DNA of 64,000 nt from Chitinophaga sp. YR627 (GCF_900114995.1 NZ_FOUX01000003.1:496001-560000); one strand, 5' to 3'. Positions 35,467 through 44,682 are shown, counted from the first letter of the stretch. Made by a program: numbers and translations. The notes: generated by a model from the letters alone, not told the origin.

Positions 35467-36516
35467 ATGGAAAAATCGAGATTACAAAAGCAGCGGCCGG
35501 TAGCTATCTGGCTTTATATAGGGGTGGGAATGCTCATTGTACAGGTCTTACTGGGCGGAATTACCCGTCTTACAGGTTCAGGACTGTCTATTACGGAGTG
35601 GCAACCGATCCTCGGGGCATTACCCCCGATGAGTGAGGCCGCCTGGCAGGCAGCTTTTGACAAATACAAGGAGATTGCCCAGTTTCAGTATGTGAACAAT
35701 CACTTCACATTATCCGATTTCAAGTCAATTTATTTCTGGGAATGGTTCCATCGTGACTGGGCCCGCCTGATGGGTGTCGTTTTCATTATTCCGTTTATTT
35801 ACTTCGTTGCAAAGAAGAAAATAGACCGGTCTATGATTCAACCTATGATCATCCTTTTCATACTGGGAGGATTACAGGGGGGAATTGGCTGGATCATGGT
35901 ACAGAGTGGCCTTAACCAGGAGGACCTGTATGTAAGCCATATCCGTCTGGCAGTTCACTTCATCTCTGCCCTGGTCCTGCTGTGTTATGTATTTTGGTTT
36001 GCATTGAAACTCAGCACCGCCAATCGTCAGTTGCTCGCTGTACCACGGCTGCGCAGGTTCAATCTGCTCTTGCTGGGACTGCTCACCCTGCAGCTGATCT
36101 ATGGTGCTTTCATGGCCGGTTTGCATGCCGCGCTTAATGCGAATACCTGGCCGGATATCAATGGCATGTGGTGGCCAATGGGTATGTTTACCGGCAATTT
36201 CCTGACAGATATTACACATAATCCGATCACTATTCAGTTTATACATCGCGGACTGGCCTATCTGATCACTATTCTTGTGATCGTATGGTGGTGGAAAGCG
36301 GCTGAAGCACGTGAAAACAGCCTCCTGCGCAGTGTACGCTTTTTGCCCCTGTTGCTGGTATTCCTACAGGTTGTACTGGGAGTGCTGACCCTGCTGGGCA
36401 GTCGCATTAAAATCCCTATTACACAGGCAATACTGCACCAGGGCGTAGGGATGCTGCTGTTACTCTCACTAATATGGACATTGTTTCTCAGCAGGAATAA
36501 AGCAGTTAGAGAATAA
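35467..36516 (+). CDS. ctaA: Heme A synthase, COX15/CtaA family
   Basis: 349 residues from ATG 35467. Eight membrane helices with the conserved histidines: WEWFHRDWARLMGVVF, YVSHIRLAVHFISALVL, FIHRGLAYLITILVIVWWW and ILHQGVGMLLLLSLIW. The start GITRLTGSGLSITEWQPILG is the family signature, and NTWPDINGMWWP matches the COX15-type loop. It oxidises heme O to heme A in the inner membrane for cytochrome oxidase. No cytochrome oxidase gene is in this window. A patatin gene follows on the same strand. Confidence 0.95.
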   Translation: MEKSRLQKQRPVAIWLYIGVGMLIVQVLLGGITRLTGSGLSITEWQPILGALPPMSEAAWQAAFDKYKEIAQFQYVNNHFTLSDFKSIYFWEWFHRDWARLMGVVFIIPFIYFVAKKKIDRSMIQPMIILFILGGLQGGIGWIMVQSGLNQEDLYVSHIRLAVHFISALVLLCYVFWFALKLSTANRQLLAVPRLRRFNLLLLGLLTLQLIYGAFMAGLHAALNANTWPDINGMWWPMGMFTGNFLTDITHNPITIQFIHRGLAYLITILVIVWWWKAAEARENSLLRSVRFLPLLLVFLQVVLGVLTLLGSRIKIPITQAILHQGVGMLLLLSLIWTLFLSRNKAVRE

Positions 36517-36579
36517 GGCTAAATCTGGCCAATAACATGTTAAACTTTTTCGTAAGTTTAGTTGTAATAAGCTTATCGG

Positions 36580-38832
36580 ATGAAAGTGAAATCATTGTTG
36601 GTCAGGTTTTTTTATTCTTTTCCTATACAACTGTTCTTGCTTCACTTCCGCAAGTATCAGGTGTTGCTGCTGTTCTGGGCTATACTTTTTAGTACGATCA
36701 ACGGTGAATTTGCCAAAGTTTTTGGTGGTGATGCCTTGTATCTGGCGCCTGAATATCTGGGTAAGGTAAACTTCTACAGTACTTCCATTCTGGGAGTTGC
36801 TACCGGCTTGTTTGTCATGAGCTGGAACATCACCACTTTTATCCTGCATACCGGCCGGTTTAAATTTCTTGCCACGACTGCACAGCCCTTTTTCAAATAC
36901 TGCCTCAATAACTCCATTTTTCCGATCGCATTTCTGCTGAACCTGTTGTTGCGTAGCTGGGAATACCAGCGTTACCAGCAACTGAGTTCGGTGCCCGAAA
37001 TATTACTGCTGACAGAAGGTTTTATCTGCGGTTATCTGCTGATCATTTTCTTCTGTTTTTTCTACTTCTTTAATGCAGATAAAAACATCGGCCGCCGGCT
37101 GGAAAAGAAGTTCGGTAATCCCCGTAACTTTTTACGTTTAGTGTTAAAACCAACCCAGGAAAAGGATGAAAATGCCTTACCTGTACATAACTATTTCAGT
37201 TCTTTCTGGCGGATCCGCAGAGCCAGGAATGTAGACCACTACAACAAGCATTACCTGGACAGTATTCTGAAACAACATCACTTCGCAGCGATGATCACTG
37301 TCGGATGCGCATTGATCTTTCTGGTGATACTGGCATTTCTGATGGATTATCCCATCTTCAGGATTCCTGCCGGCGCCAGTGTGATGATCTTTTTTGCATT
37401 TCTGATCGGTGTTGCAGGTGCTTATGCCTATCTGTTACAAAGCTGGGCTATTCCCATGGTGCTGGTGATGTTGTTTGCGCTGAACTGGATGGTAGAGCAT
37501 GACCTGCTGGATAATCGTAACAAAGCCTACGGATTGAACTATAAACTCCGTAAACAAAGACCTGAATATAGCGTAACAGCGTTACAGCAGTTCTTCACAC
37601 AGGAGCGCGCCGACAATGATAAAAAACAGACCCTTCAGATCCTGGAAAAGTGGAAGGAAAAACACAGTGGCCGTAAGCCCAAACTCATTGTTATCAACTT
37701 TAGCGGCGGGGGCCTGCGTGCTGCTACGTGGAGTATGAACGTATTGCAAAGACTGGACACCCTGATGAATGGCCAGTTGATGAATAACACCGTATTGATG
37801 ACGGGTGCATCCGGTGGTATGATGGGCGCTTCCTATTACCGTGCATTATACCTGGAGAAACAGCAGGGTCACCGCATTGATATGCAGGATAGCAGTTATA
37901 CGGAACGCATTTCCCGTGACCTGCTGAACTGTGTGTTTACGTCTATGGCAGTGAATGATTTTATCACGCCTTTCCGTTCATTTAAAATAGGAGATAAGCG
38001 TTATGCAAAGGACAGAGGTTATGCCTTTGAAATGCAGCTGAACAGTAATACCAGTAATTCGCTTGCCGGTACGATACGGGATTATCAGGAACCGGAAAGA
38101 AAGGCACAGATACCGATGCTGGTATGGAGTGCGACGATCAATGCAGATGGCCGCCGCCTGATCATTTCGCCGCAGCCGGTAAGTTATCTGTGTGCACCTG
38201 AATATGCATCACATGGCAGGAATGTACGTGATATTGACGGGGTTGATTTCACACAGTATTTTGCGGCACAGGATGCACTCGATCTGCGTGTAACCAGTGC
38301 GATAAGAATGTGTGCAACTTTCCCTTATGTATTGCCAAACGTGTTTCTGCCCAGTGTGCCGATCGTAGATGTAATGGATGCCGGTATCAGGGATAATTTC
38401 GGACAGGAACCTTCTATGCGTTTCCTCTATACTTTCCGGCAATGGATCAATGAGAATACAGACGGCGTTGTATTTATCCAGGTAAGAGATACGCGTAAGA
38501 ATGATATCAAGTCTATCAAACAGTCGATGAAACTGAATGATATGATGTTTGATCCATTATTCACCATGCAGCAGCACTGGAGTGCCATGCAGGACTTTGT
38601 ACAGGATAATGAACTGAACTATCTGGAAGGGTATTTCCCGGGGAAATTTCACCGTATTATTTTCCAGTATGTGCCGCAGAAAGAAGATAAGGCAGCGGCG
38701 CTGAGCTGGCACCTGACTTCGCGTGAGAAGATAGATATTGCGGGGGCTTTGGATAATCCGACCAATCAGGCCTCATTTGATAGCGTGATGCATATGGTCC
38801 GCAAGCCAATGCTCACGGACCATCAACAATAA
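36580..38832 (+). CDS. Membrane-bound patatin-like phospholipase
   Basis: 750 residues. The first 330 residues hold about six membrane helices (VLLLFWAILFSTINGEF, ILGVATGLFVMSWNITTFIL, FICGYLLIIFFCFFYFF, ITVGCALIFLVILAFLMDY). The patatin domain follows: oxyanion GGGLRAATW, nucleophile GASGGMMGASYY, and the Asp motif as DAGIRDN (family usually DGG/DGA). FGQEPSMRFLY follows. It should hydrolyse acyl lipids at the membrane. The stop is three bases from that of the convergent alpha/beta hydrolase. Confidence 0.88.
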   Translation: MKVKSLLVRFFYSFPIQLFLLHFRKYQVLLLFWAILFSTINGEFAKVFGGDALYLAPEYLGKVNFYSTSILGVATGLFVMSWNITTFILHTGRFKFLATTAQPFFKYCLNNSIFPIAFLLNLLLRSWEYQRYQQLSSVPEILLLTEGFICGYLLIIFFCFFYFFNADKNIGRRLEKKFGNPRNFLRLVLKPTQEKDENALPVHNYFSSFWRIRRARNVDHYNKHYLDSILKQHHFAAMITVGCALIFLVILAFLMDYPIFRIPAGASVMIFFAFLIGVAGAYAYLLQSWAIPMVLVMLFALNWMVEHDLLDNRNKAYGLNYKLRKQRPEYSVTALQQFFTQERADNDKKQTLQILEKWKEKHSGRKPKLIVINFSGGGLRAATWSMNVLQRLDTLMNGQLMNNTVLMTGASGGMMGASYYRALYLEKQQGHRIDMQDSSYTERISRDLLNCVFTSMAVNDFITPFRSFKIGDKRYAKDRGYAFEMQLNSNTSNSLAGTIRDYQEPERKAQIPMLVWSATINADGRRLIISPQPVSYLCAPEYASHGRNVRDIDGVDFTQYFAAQDALDLRVTSAIRMCATFPYVLPNVFLPSVPIVDVMDAGIRDNFGQEPSMRFLYTFRQWINENTDGVVFIQVRDTRKNDIKSIKQSMKLNDMMFDPLFTMQQHWSAMQDFVQDNELNYLEGYFPGKFHRIIFQYVPQKEDKAAALSWHLTSREKIDIAGALDNPTNQASFDSVMHMVRKPMLTDHQQ

Positions 38833-38835
38833 TTT

Positions 38836-39837
38836 TTATCGCAGGAATTCCAGCAGTGGCTGAATAAACTGCGGGTAAGCTTCTATGTGCGGAAGATGCC
38901 CGACGCCTTCAATAGGCGCAAGCTTCGCATTCGGAATACGTTTGCTGATCTCCTGTCCCAATACAGGATAATTTCCCATCGTCTTTTTCACTTCTTCCGA
39001 TACACCCGCTTTACCCAATGCGGTGCGGTCACGCTGACCGATGATCAGCAGGGTAGGAACTTTGATGTTTTCAAATTCATAGAAAACCGGCTGTGTGAAT
39101 ATCATATCGTAGGTCAGCGCAGCATTCCATGCAACACGTGGATAATCTGCACCGGCAGTCCATCCGGCCTGTAATACCGCCCATTTTTCATAAGCAGGTT
39201 TCCATTCTCCGGCGTAGTAGTTATCCAGCTGATATTGTTTGATTTTCTCAAAGTTCTGTTTCAGTTCGCCTTCATACCATTTATCCACCGACTGATAAGG
39301 TACTTTCACTTTCCAGTCTTCCAGACCGATCGGATTTTCCAGGATCAGTTTTTCTGCCACATCAGGATACATCAGTGTAAACCTTGTAGCCAGCATACCT
39401 CCCATTGAATGTCCGAGTACGGCTGTTTTAGTGACTTTCAGGGTATCCAGCAGTGCTTTTGTATTCTGCGCGAGCAACTGAAAACTGTATTGCAGGTGAG
39501 GTGGTTTACTGGATTTACCAAAACCTATCTGATCAGGCATGATCACCCGGTAACCTTTATTGCTGAGATCTGCCGCTGTACTGTCCCAGTAAGCAGCACA
39601 GAAGTTCTTTCCATGCAGCAGCATGATCACTTTTCCATTGGGTTTTAAAGGCTGAACGTCCATGTATGCCATACGCAGGTTCTGGCCCTGTATATTCAGG
39701 GTAATATAATGAACGGGATATGGATAGGCGTAACCGGCCAGATCGGCGTCATACGGTATAATTGTCTGAGCATTTGTGCGGTTGAGCATGAGAGATAAAG
39801 CCATTAAACAGGTAACAAAAATTAATCTTCGTGTCAT
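38836..39837 (-). CDS. Alpha/beta hydrolase, exported
   Basis: 333 residues with a signal peptide (MTRRLIFVTCLMALSLMLNR). Catalytic triad in view: Ser in AVLGHSMGGMLATRF, Asp in LLIIGQRDRTALG, His in GVGHLPHIEAYPQF. The oxyanion segment is VIMLLHGKNFCAAYWDS. It is most like epoxide-hydrolase or peptidase-33-type relatives; the substrate is unknown. Promoter candidate at 39874-39905. Confidence 0.9.
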   Translation of the reverse strand: MTRRLIFVTCLMALSLMLNRTNAQTIIPYDADLAGYAYPYPVHYITLNIQGQNLRMAYMDVQPLKPNGKVIMLLHGKNFCAAYWDSTAADLSNKGYRVIMPDQIGFGKSSKPPHLQYSFQLLAQNTKALLDTLKVTKTAVLGHSMGGMLATRFTLMYPDVAEKLILENPIGLEDWKVKVPYQSVDKWYEGELKQNFEKIKQYQLDNYYAGEWKPAYEKWAVLQAGWTAGADYPRVAWNAALTYDMIFTQPVFYEFENIKVPTLLIIGQRDRTALGKAGVSEEVKKTMGNYPVLGQEISKRIPNAKLAPIEGVGHLPHIEAYPQFIQPLLEFLR

Positions 39838-39873
39838 TATTCACAAATTGATGGGTAAATACGGGTTACTGCG

Positions 39874-39905
39874 CAAAAGTAGTGCCTGCAAGACCATATA
39901 GCTAA
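39874..39905 (-). promoter_or_regulatory. Promoter of the alpha/beta hydrolase gene
   Basis: On the minus strand TTAG (39902-39905) and, after 20 bp, TACTTTTG (39874-39881), an exact TAnnTTTG match. The start codon is 36 bp further on. Confidence 0.45.
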
Positions 39906-40135
39906 GAATTGTGATGTACGGGAAGCCCGGAAGCCATAAATATCAAAAAGTTACATCTGTCGTCCTTTCGTTGTATTTTTGTAGTATAGAGAGGAGAGTG
40001 GGCAATGGAAATTTGAGATGTAACAGACTGTTAGTTAGTGTATTATCAACCGGGAGTTTATATTTTTAACGAATTCTTTGGAGAAATGATTACAATTATT
40101 TAAAAGCCTATCCCCACTTTTTCCACATTTTGTTA
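39906..40135. other. Intergenic region before typA, no gene seen
   Basis: About 230 AT-rich bases between two divergent genes. I see no coding frame, RNA gene or strong hairpin. Confidence 0.6.
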
Positions 40136-40143
40136 TAACTTTG
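40136..40143 (+). promoter_or_regulatory. Minus-7 box TAACTTTG for typA
   Basis: Exact TAnnTTTG match 55 bp before the typA ATG, followed by CGCC. No clear minus-33 element is seen. Confidence 0.4.
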
Positions 40144-40198
40144 CGCCTTCTTTTGGCCCGACCTATGTCAGGCAGCCAGAACAAATTGAACAAGATTT

Positions 40199-42013
40199 AT
40201 GAATATCCGTAACATAGCAATCATTGCGCACGTAGACCACGGTAAAACTACCCTGGTTGATAAAATCCTTCATCACACCAACGTTTTCAGGGCTAACCAG
40301 GAAACAGGTGAGTTGATCATGGACAACAACGACCTGGAAAAGGAACGTGGTATCACCATCCTCAGTAAGAACGTTTCTGTTGAGTACAAAGGGGTGAAAA
40401 TCAACGTAATTGATACTCCGGGCCACGCCGACTTCGGTGGTGAAGTTGAAAGGGTATTGAAAATGGCAGATGGTGTAATCCTCCTGGTGGATGCCTTCGA
40501 GGGACCAATGCCTCAGACCCGTTTCGTACTGCAGAAAGCACTGCAGCTGAAACTGAAGCCGATTGTGGTAATTAATAAAGTTGACAAGGCGAACTGCCGT
40601 CCTGACGAAGTGCATGACGCAGTATTCGAACTGTTCTTTAACCTGGACGCAACGGAAGAACAGCTGAACTTCCCAACCTATTATGGTTCCGGTAAGAATG
40701 GCTGGTTCAACGATTCATTGACGCAGTGTGAAGATATCACTCCATTACTGGATGGTATCCTGGCACACGTTCCGGAACCACAGATCCCGGAAGGTAACCT
40801 GCAGCTGCAGATCACTTCCCTGGATTATTCTACCTTCCTCGGCCGTATCGCTGTAGGACGTGTAGCACGTGGTACTATCAAAGAAAACCAGCAGATCTCC
40901 CTGGTACAGACCGACGGTTCTATCAAAAAGTCCCGTGTACGTGAACTGTATACCTTCGAGGCACTGGGTAAAAAGAAAGTAACTGAAGTACAACCTGGTG
41001 ATATCTGTGCGGTAGTAGGTCTGGAAGACTTCAACATCGGTGATACCATCGCTGACTTCGAAGCTCCTGAAGCATTACCGGTTATCAGCGTGGATGAGCC
41101 AACCATGAACATGCTGTTCAGTATCAACAACTCTCCGTTCTTTGGTAAAGACGGTAAGTTCGTTACCTCCCGTCACCTGCGTGACCGTCTGGTAAAAGAA
41201 ACTGAAAAGAACCTGGCGCTCCGCGTAGTTGATACAGACAGTGCGGATAGCTTCCTGGTATATGGTCGTGGTATCCTGCACTTAGGTGTATTGATCGAGA
41301 CTATGCGTCGTGAAGGATTCGAGTTGACTGTAGGTCAGCCACAGGTAATCCTGAAAACTGTTGACGGTAAGAAATCTGAACCATATGAAACACTGGTAGT
41401 AGACGTTCCTCAGGAATTCGCCAGTAAAGTAATTGATCTGGTAACTCGTCGTAAAGGTGAGATGCTGATCATGGAAACAAAAGGTGATATGCAGCACCTG
41501 GAATTCGAAATTCCTTCCCGTGGTCTGATCGGTATGCGTACCCAGATGCTGACCAACACAGCTGGTGAAGCTGTAATGGCGCACCGCTTTATGGATTACA
41601 AACCATGGAAAGGACCAATCCCTGGTCGTAGCAATGGTGTACTGATCGCTAAAGAAGCTGGTACTACTACAGGTTATTCCCTGGATAAACTGCAGGATAG
41701 AGGTTTCTTCTTCGTAGATCCGGGAGAAGAGGTGTACAAAGGCATGATCATCGGTGAAAACAACAAACCTGGTGACCTGGTAGTTAACCCGAACGAGGGT
41801 AAAAAACTGACCAACATGCGTGCAAGTGGTAGTGACGCTGCAACCAGCATCGCTCCTAAGACCCTGATGACACTGGAAGAGTGTATGGAGTACATCCAGC
41901 ACGATGAGTGTATCGAGGTTACGCCTAACCACATCCGTATGCGTAAAACATACCTGGATGAGGAAGACAGAAAGCGTTTCCAGAAAGTAATGAAAGCAGA
42001 CGGTATCGCGTAA
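40199..42013 (+). CDS. typA: Ribosome-associated GTPase TypA/BipA
   Basis: 604 residues. G1 IIAHVDHGKTTLVDKIL, G2 region ERGITILSKNVSVEYKG, G3 DTPGHADFGGEV, G4 NKVDK. Domains II, III and V of the EF-G type and the BipA-specific C-terminal domain (SRGLIGMRTQMLTNTAGEAV, then EVTPNHIRMRKTYLDE) are complete. It assists ribosome assembly and stress growth. Codon choice is strongly biased (CTG, GGT, CGT), as in highly expressed genes. Confidence 0.96.
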   Translation: MNIRNIAIIAHVDHGKTTLVDKILHHTNVFRANQETGELIMDNNDLEKERGITILSKNVSVEYKGVKINVIDTPGHADFGGEVERVLKMADGVILLVDAFEGPMPQTRFVLQKALQLKLKPIVVINKVDKANCRPDEVHDAVFELFFNLDATEEQLNFPTYYGSGKNGWFNDSLTQCEDITPLLDGILAHVPEPQIPEGNLQLQITSLDYSTFLGRIAVGRVARGTIKENQQISLVQTDGSIKKSRVRELYTFEALGKKKVTEVQPGDICAVVGLEDFNIGDTIADFEAPEALPVISVDEPTMNMLFSINNSPFFGKDGKFVTSRHLRDRLVKETEKNLALRVVDTDSADSFLVYGRGILHLGVLIETMRREGFELTVGQPQVILKTVDGKKSEPYETLVVDVPQEFASKVIDLVTRRKGEMLIMETKGDMQHLEFEIPSRGLIGMRTQMLTNTAGEAVMAHRFMDYKPWKGPIPGRSNGVLIAKEAGTTTGYSLDKLQDRGFFFVDPGEEVYKGMIIGENNKPGDLVVNPNEGKKLTNMRASGSDAATSIAPKTLMTLEECMEYIQHDECIEVTPNHIRMRKTYLDEEDRKRFQKVMKADGIA

Positions 42014-42035
42014 GCCTTATCTGTCTCAAAGATAT

Positions 42036-42064
42036 AAGCCGCTTCGTATTACACGGAGCGGCTT
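42036..42064 (+). terminator. Terminator after typA
   Basis: AAGCCGCTTCGT (42036-42047) pairs with ACGGAGCGGCTT (42053-42064) with one mismatch, followed by TCTTTTT. Confidence 0.85.
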
Positions 42065-42107
42065 TCTTTTTGCCCCGACTGACTATATTCATTGCGTAGC
42101 CGGATTG

Positions 42108-42115
42108 TATATTTG
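42108..42115 (+). promoter_or_regulatory. Minus-7 box TATATTTG for alkB
   Basis: Exact TAnnTTTG match ending 7 bp before the ATG at 42123; the mRNA would be nearly leaderless. Confidence 0.4.
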
Positions 42116-42122
42116 TATTGCA

Positions 42123-42734
42123 ATGGAGCCGCAAATACCATTATTTAGTGATCCCGCCTGTCAGCATATACCCCTGAAGGACGGAGAACTGGTTTACTGT
42201 CCGCAGTTTTTTCCCCTGCCGGAAGCCAATCATTATCTGCATACTTTATTATCCTCCATCGACTGGCAACAGGAAAGCATGGTCATGTATGGTAAACCCG
42301 TGTTGTTCCCCCGCCTGATGGCCTGGTATGGAGATGCAGGCAGCAGTTACTCGTTTTCCGGAAAGACCTATCACCCCTCACCATGGACCAATGAACTTTT
42401 ACAGATAAAAGGAGCGATAGCACCCCTTTCCGGTGTGGATTTTAACAGTGTATTGCTCAACCGCTACCGCAATGCGAAAGATTCTATGGGCTGGCATGCC
42501 GATGATGAACCTGAATTAGGTATTAATCCGGTCATTGCCTCCGTGAACCTTGGTGCTACCCGGCGTTTTATGTTGCGTCATGTGAAAGAAGCCGACAAAT
42601 TTGAACTGGAATTACAGCACGGCTCCCTGCTGATCATGAAAGGAGCATTACAGCATCACTGGCAACATCAGGTACCGAAAACAACCAGAATTTTAGCAGA
42701 AAGAATTAATCTTACATTCCGGGTCATTCAGTGA
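42123..42734 (+). CDS. alkB: AlkB-type 2-oxoglutarate/Fe(II) dioxygenase
   Basis: 203 residues from ATG 42123. It removes alkyl groups from DNA or RNA bases by oxidation. Fe(II) ligands are visible in GWHADDEPELG (HxD) and LQHHWQHQVPK (distal His); the 2-oxoglutarate arginine is in ERINLTFR. RLMAWYGDAGSSYSFSG is the nucleotide-flipping region as in ALKBH2/3-type members. A SIR2-like gene follows after 30 bp, probably in the same transcript. Confidence 0.93.
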   Translation: MEPQIPLFSDPACQHIPLKDGELVYCPQFFPLPEANHYLHTLLSSIDWQQESMVMYGKPVLFPRLMAWYGDAGSSYSFSGKTYHPSPWTNELLQIKGAIAPLSGVDFNSVLLNRYRNAKDSMGWHADDEPELGINPVIASVNLGATRRFMLRHVKEADKFELELQHGSLLIMKGALQHHWQHQVPKTTRILAERINLTFRVIQ

Positions 42735-42764
42735 ATGTGACCAATCACCTTAAAAGGCATCGTC

Positions 42765-43640
42765 ATGAAAAACCCCATCTTACTCATCGGCAATGATATC
42801 AACAACATATCAAAAGGCCAGAGCTGGAAAGACCTGTTGACGGATATTGTCAGCTTTTGTCTGCCGGATGGTTGTGTGCAGCTCGATGAAAGAAAGCCAT
42901 TTCCATTATTGTATGAGGAAATATTCCTCACCGCTATCCGTCAGCAACATATCCGGGAAGCTGAACTGAAAGCATTTATTGCGGAGAAAACACTCAGAAT
43001 TGAGCAGAACGAGATCCATGCCGCTATCAGGGCCCTCGCACCTGCGCATATTCTGACCACCAATTATGAGTTTACGCTGGAAGGAGAAATTCCCGATGGC
43101 AATAACAGCCTTATTCAGGAAAGAGCCTTCAGCATTTTCAGAAAATATACGGTCGATGGGACCAACTACTGGCATATTCACGGGGATTGCCTGAATCCGC
43201 TGAGTATTAACCTGGGTTTTGAACATTATGGTGGACAACTCCAACAGATGCGTAACTATGTTGTGTCCGGTACAACGTATACCAGTCCGCAGGCGCCACG
43301 TCAGTCGCTTATACAACGTATCCAGCAACACCTTCCCGTGAAGGACGATTCCTGGCTGGATCTGTTTTTCACCAGGGATATTCACATTTTCGGACTATCC
43401 CTCGATTTTGTGGAAACAGACCTCTGGTGGCTGCTGACTTACAGGGCCCGGCAGAAGTTTCAGAAAAACACGATCCCTGTCCGGAATGCGCTGTACTATT
43501 ATATTCCTACAGAATTTGTACAGGGCGCCAAGTTTAAACTGGACATGCTGGCTGCCAATGATGTAAAAGTCATAGACATAGCGGCGGCAGATAAGCGTAC
43601 CTATTATGAGGAAGTGCTGAAGCAGATCAAACGGCTGTGA
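42765..43640 (+). CDS. Stand-alone SIR2-like protein (candidate NADase)
   Basis: 291 residues with no signal or membrane helix. The SIR2-family landmarks occur in order: a nucleotide-binding start PILLIGNDINNIS followed by SWKDLL (defence SIR2 proteins typically have a GAGxS loop then SW..LL), HILTTNYEFTLE at 95-106 (TTNYD-like), WHIHGD at 136-141, and IFGLSLDFVETDLWWLL at 208-224 (GxSxxD-like). The Gly-rich loop is altered to IGNDIN. In phage-defence systems SIR2 domains cleave NAD; that role here is inference. It follows alkB by 30 bp and precedes a META gene by 56 bp. Confidence 0.75.
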   Translation: MKNPILLIGNDINNISKGQSWKDLLTDIVSFCLPDGCVQLDERKPFPLLYEEIFLTAIRQQHIREAELKAFIAEKTLRIEQNEIHAAIRALAPAHILTTNYEFTLEGEIPDGNNSLIQERAFSIFRKYTVDGTNYWHIHGDCLNPLSINLGFEHYGGQLQQMRNYVVSGTTYTSPQAPRQSLIQRIQQHLPVKDDSWLDLFFTRDIHIFGLSLDFVETDLWWLLTYRARQKFQKNTIPVRNALYYYIPTEFVQGAKFKLDMLAANDVKVIDIAAADKRTYYEEVLKQIKRL

Positions 43641-43696
43641 ACCTTATGGAGTGATTTTTGTTCTTTTGCGGATATAGACCACTTAAAAAGTACATT

Positions 43697-44131
43697 ATGT
43701 TTATCAGATTAACAGCACTGGCAATGGTTCTTCTTGCCAACACATGTAACCAGAAGGCTGTAAAACAGGATATCGCCAGTATCCAGAGTAAAAGGTGGGC
43801 ACTGACGACGATGAACGGCGCTAAACAGGAGAAATCATCTGTCTGGATGGAATTTGATCCGGCAACCCATCGTTTTAATGGTAATGGCGGTTGTAATAAA
43901 GTAAGCGGTGAATATCAGCTGGAGGGTAATGAGATCTCTTTCGGAAAAGTGATCAGTACACGAATGGCCTGTATCGATCCGCAGGGAAATGAAAGAGAAA
44001 GCGCTTTTCTGCGCATGCTGAGTGACCGCACATATACTGTAAAGTTTGAAGATCAGCTATTACAGTTCCGTGATAGCGGGAGAGTAGCGATGTCTTTCAC
44101 AGGATTTAAAAAAGCGGCAAGCGCTAAATAA
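43697..44131 (+). CDS. META domain lipoprotein (HslJ-like)
   Basis: 144 residues from ATG 43697; the signal peptide ends near LLANTC. The META core is clear: KRWALTTMNG, MEFDPATHRFNGNGGCNKVS, YQLEGNEISFGKVISTRMAC and ERESAFLRMLSDRTYTVKF. Such proteins are secreted and often stress-linked; no activity is known. A strong terminator follows. Confidence 0.9.
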   Translation: MFIRLTALAMVLLANTCNQKAVKQDIASIQSKRWALTTMNGAKQEKSSVWMEFDPATHRFNGNGGCNKVSGEYQLEGNEISFGKVISTRMACIDPQGNERESAFLRMLSDRTYTVKFEDQLLQFRDSGRVAMSFTGFKKAASAK

Positions 44132-44152
44132 GCACTGCACTATATTATATAT

Positions 44153-44200
44153 AAATGCAGCGTACACACGGACAAAACTGTCTATGTGCACGCTGCATTT
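44153..44200. terminator. Bidirectional terminator
   Basis: AAATGCAGCGT (44153-44163) pairs with ACGCTGCATTT (44190-44200); inner CACA/TGTG and GACA/TGTC extend it. TTT on the plus side; AT-rich on the minus side. It lies between two convergent genes. Confidence 0.87.
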
Positions 44201-44204
44201 TTTG

Positions 44205-44561
44205 TTATCTGCCAGCGAGCATGATGATCTGATTGTCGATCAGGACTGTATCAGATACTTCATCGCCTACCTTTACGGTGATGGCTATTTTAGCCGTTTT
44301 TCTGGCAGGAATTTGTACGATTAATTCATTGTCTGAAGCGCTGATGATCTTTGCTTCCACGTCATCAACGATCACTTTATTGTCAGTTGTTACATGACTG
44401 AATCCTTTACCGTGTATGGTCAGTAAAATTTCCGTTGTACCGGCAGGAAGTGTGTCCTGCATCTGAAACGCCGCTTTTTCGGCAGTAGGGGTAACCTGAC
44501 AACTGTATAGACAACACATTACCATGGCTATCATAGCCAGACTCATTTTCTTAATAAACAT
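44205..44561 (-). CDS. IPT/TIG-domain lipoprotein
   Basis: 118 residues. Lipoprotein signal MFIKKMSLAMIAMVMCCLYS followed by Cys. One IPT/TIG-type Ig domain follows (EILLTIHGKGFSHVTTDNKV, IISASDNELIVQIPA), like those in SusE/F-style or surface-binding lipoproteins. A single small domain suggests a binding or scaffold role. Its promoter at 44652-44682 is preceded by two GTATTAATAC palindromes. Confidence 0.85.
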   Translation of the reverse strand: MFIKKMSLAMIAMVMCCLYSCQVTPTAEKAAFQMQDTLPAGTTEILLTIHGKGFSHVTTDNKVIVDDVEAKIISASDNELIVQIPARKTAKIAITVKVGDEVSDTVLIDNQIIMLAGR

Positions 44562-44651
44562 AAAATTTATTCTTTTGGGGTTCAGGGTTAAAACAGTGCG
44601 GTGTAGTGTATGGAGCTAACGGCGACTGTTGGTATTCAATTAAATCGGACG

Positions 44652-44682
44652 CAAAGGTAAGGACTTTTCAGTTATCAGCAAT
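44652..44682 (-). promoter_or_regulatory. Promoter of the IPT lipoprotein gene
   Basis: On the minus strand ATTG (44679-44682), a 19-bp spacer, then TACCTTTG (44652-44659), an exact TAnnTTTG match. The spacing fits the Bacteroidota consensus. The leader to the ATG is about 85 nt. Confidence 0.55.

Noticed and set aside
41282..41932. 216-codon minus-strand frame inside typA
   Set aside because: Antisense shadow; strong codon bias of typA leaves the reverse frame open.
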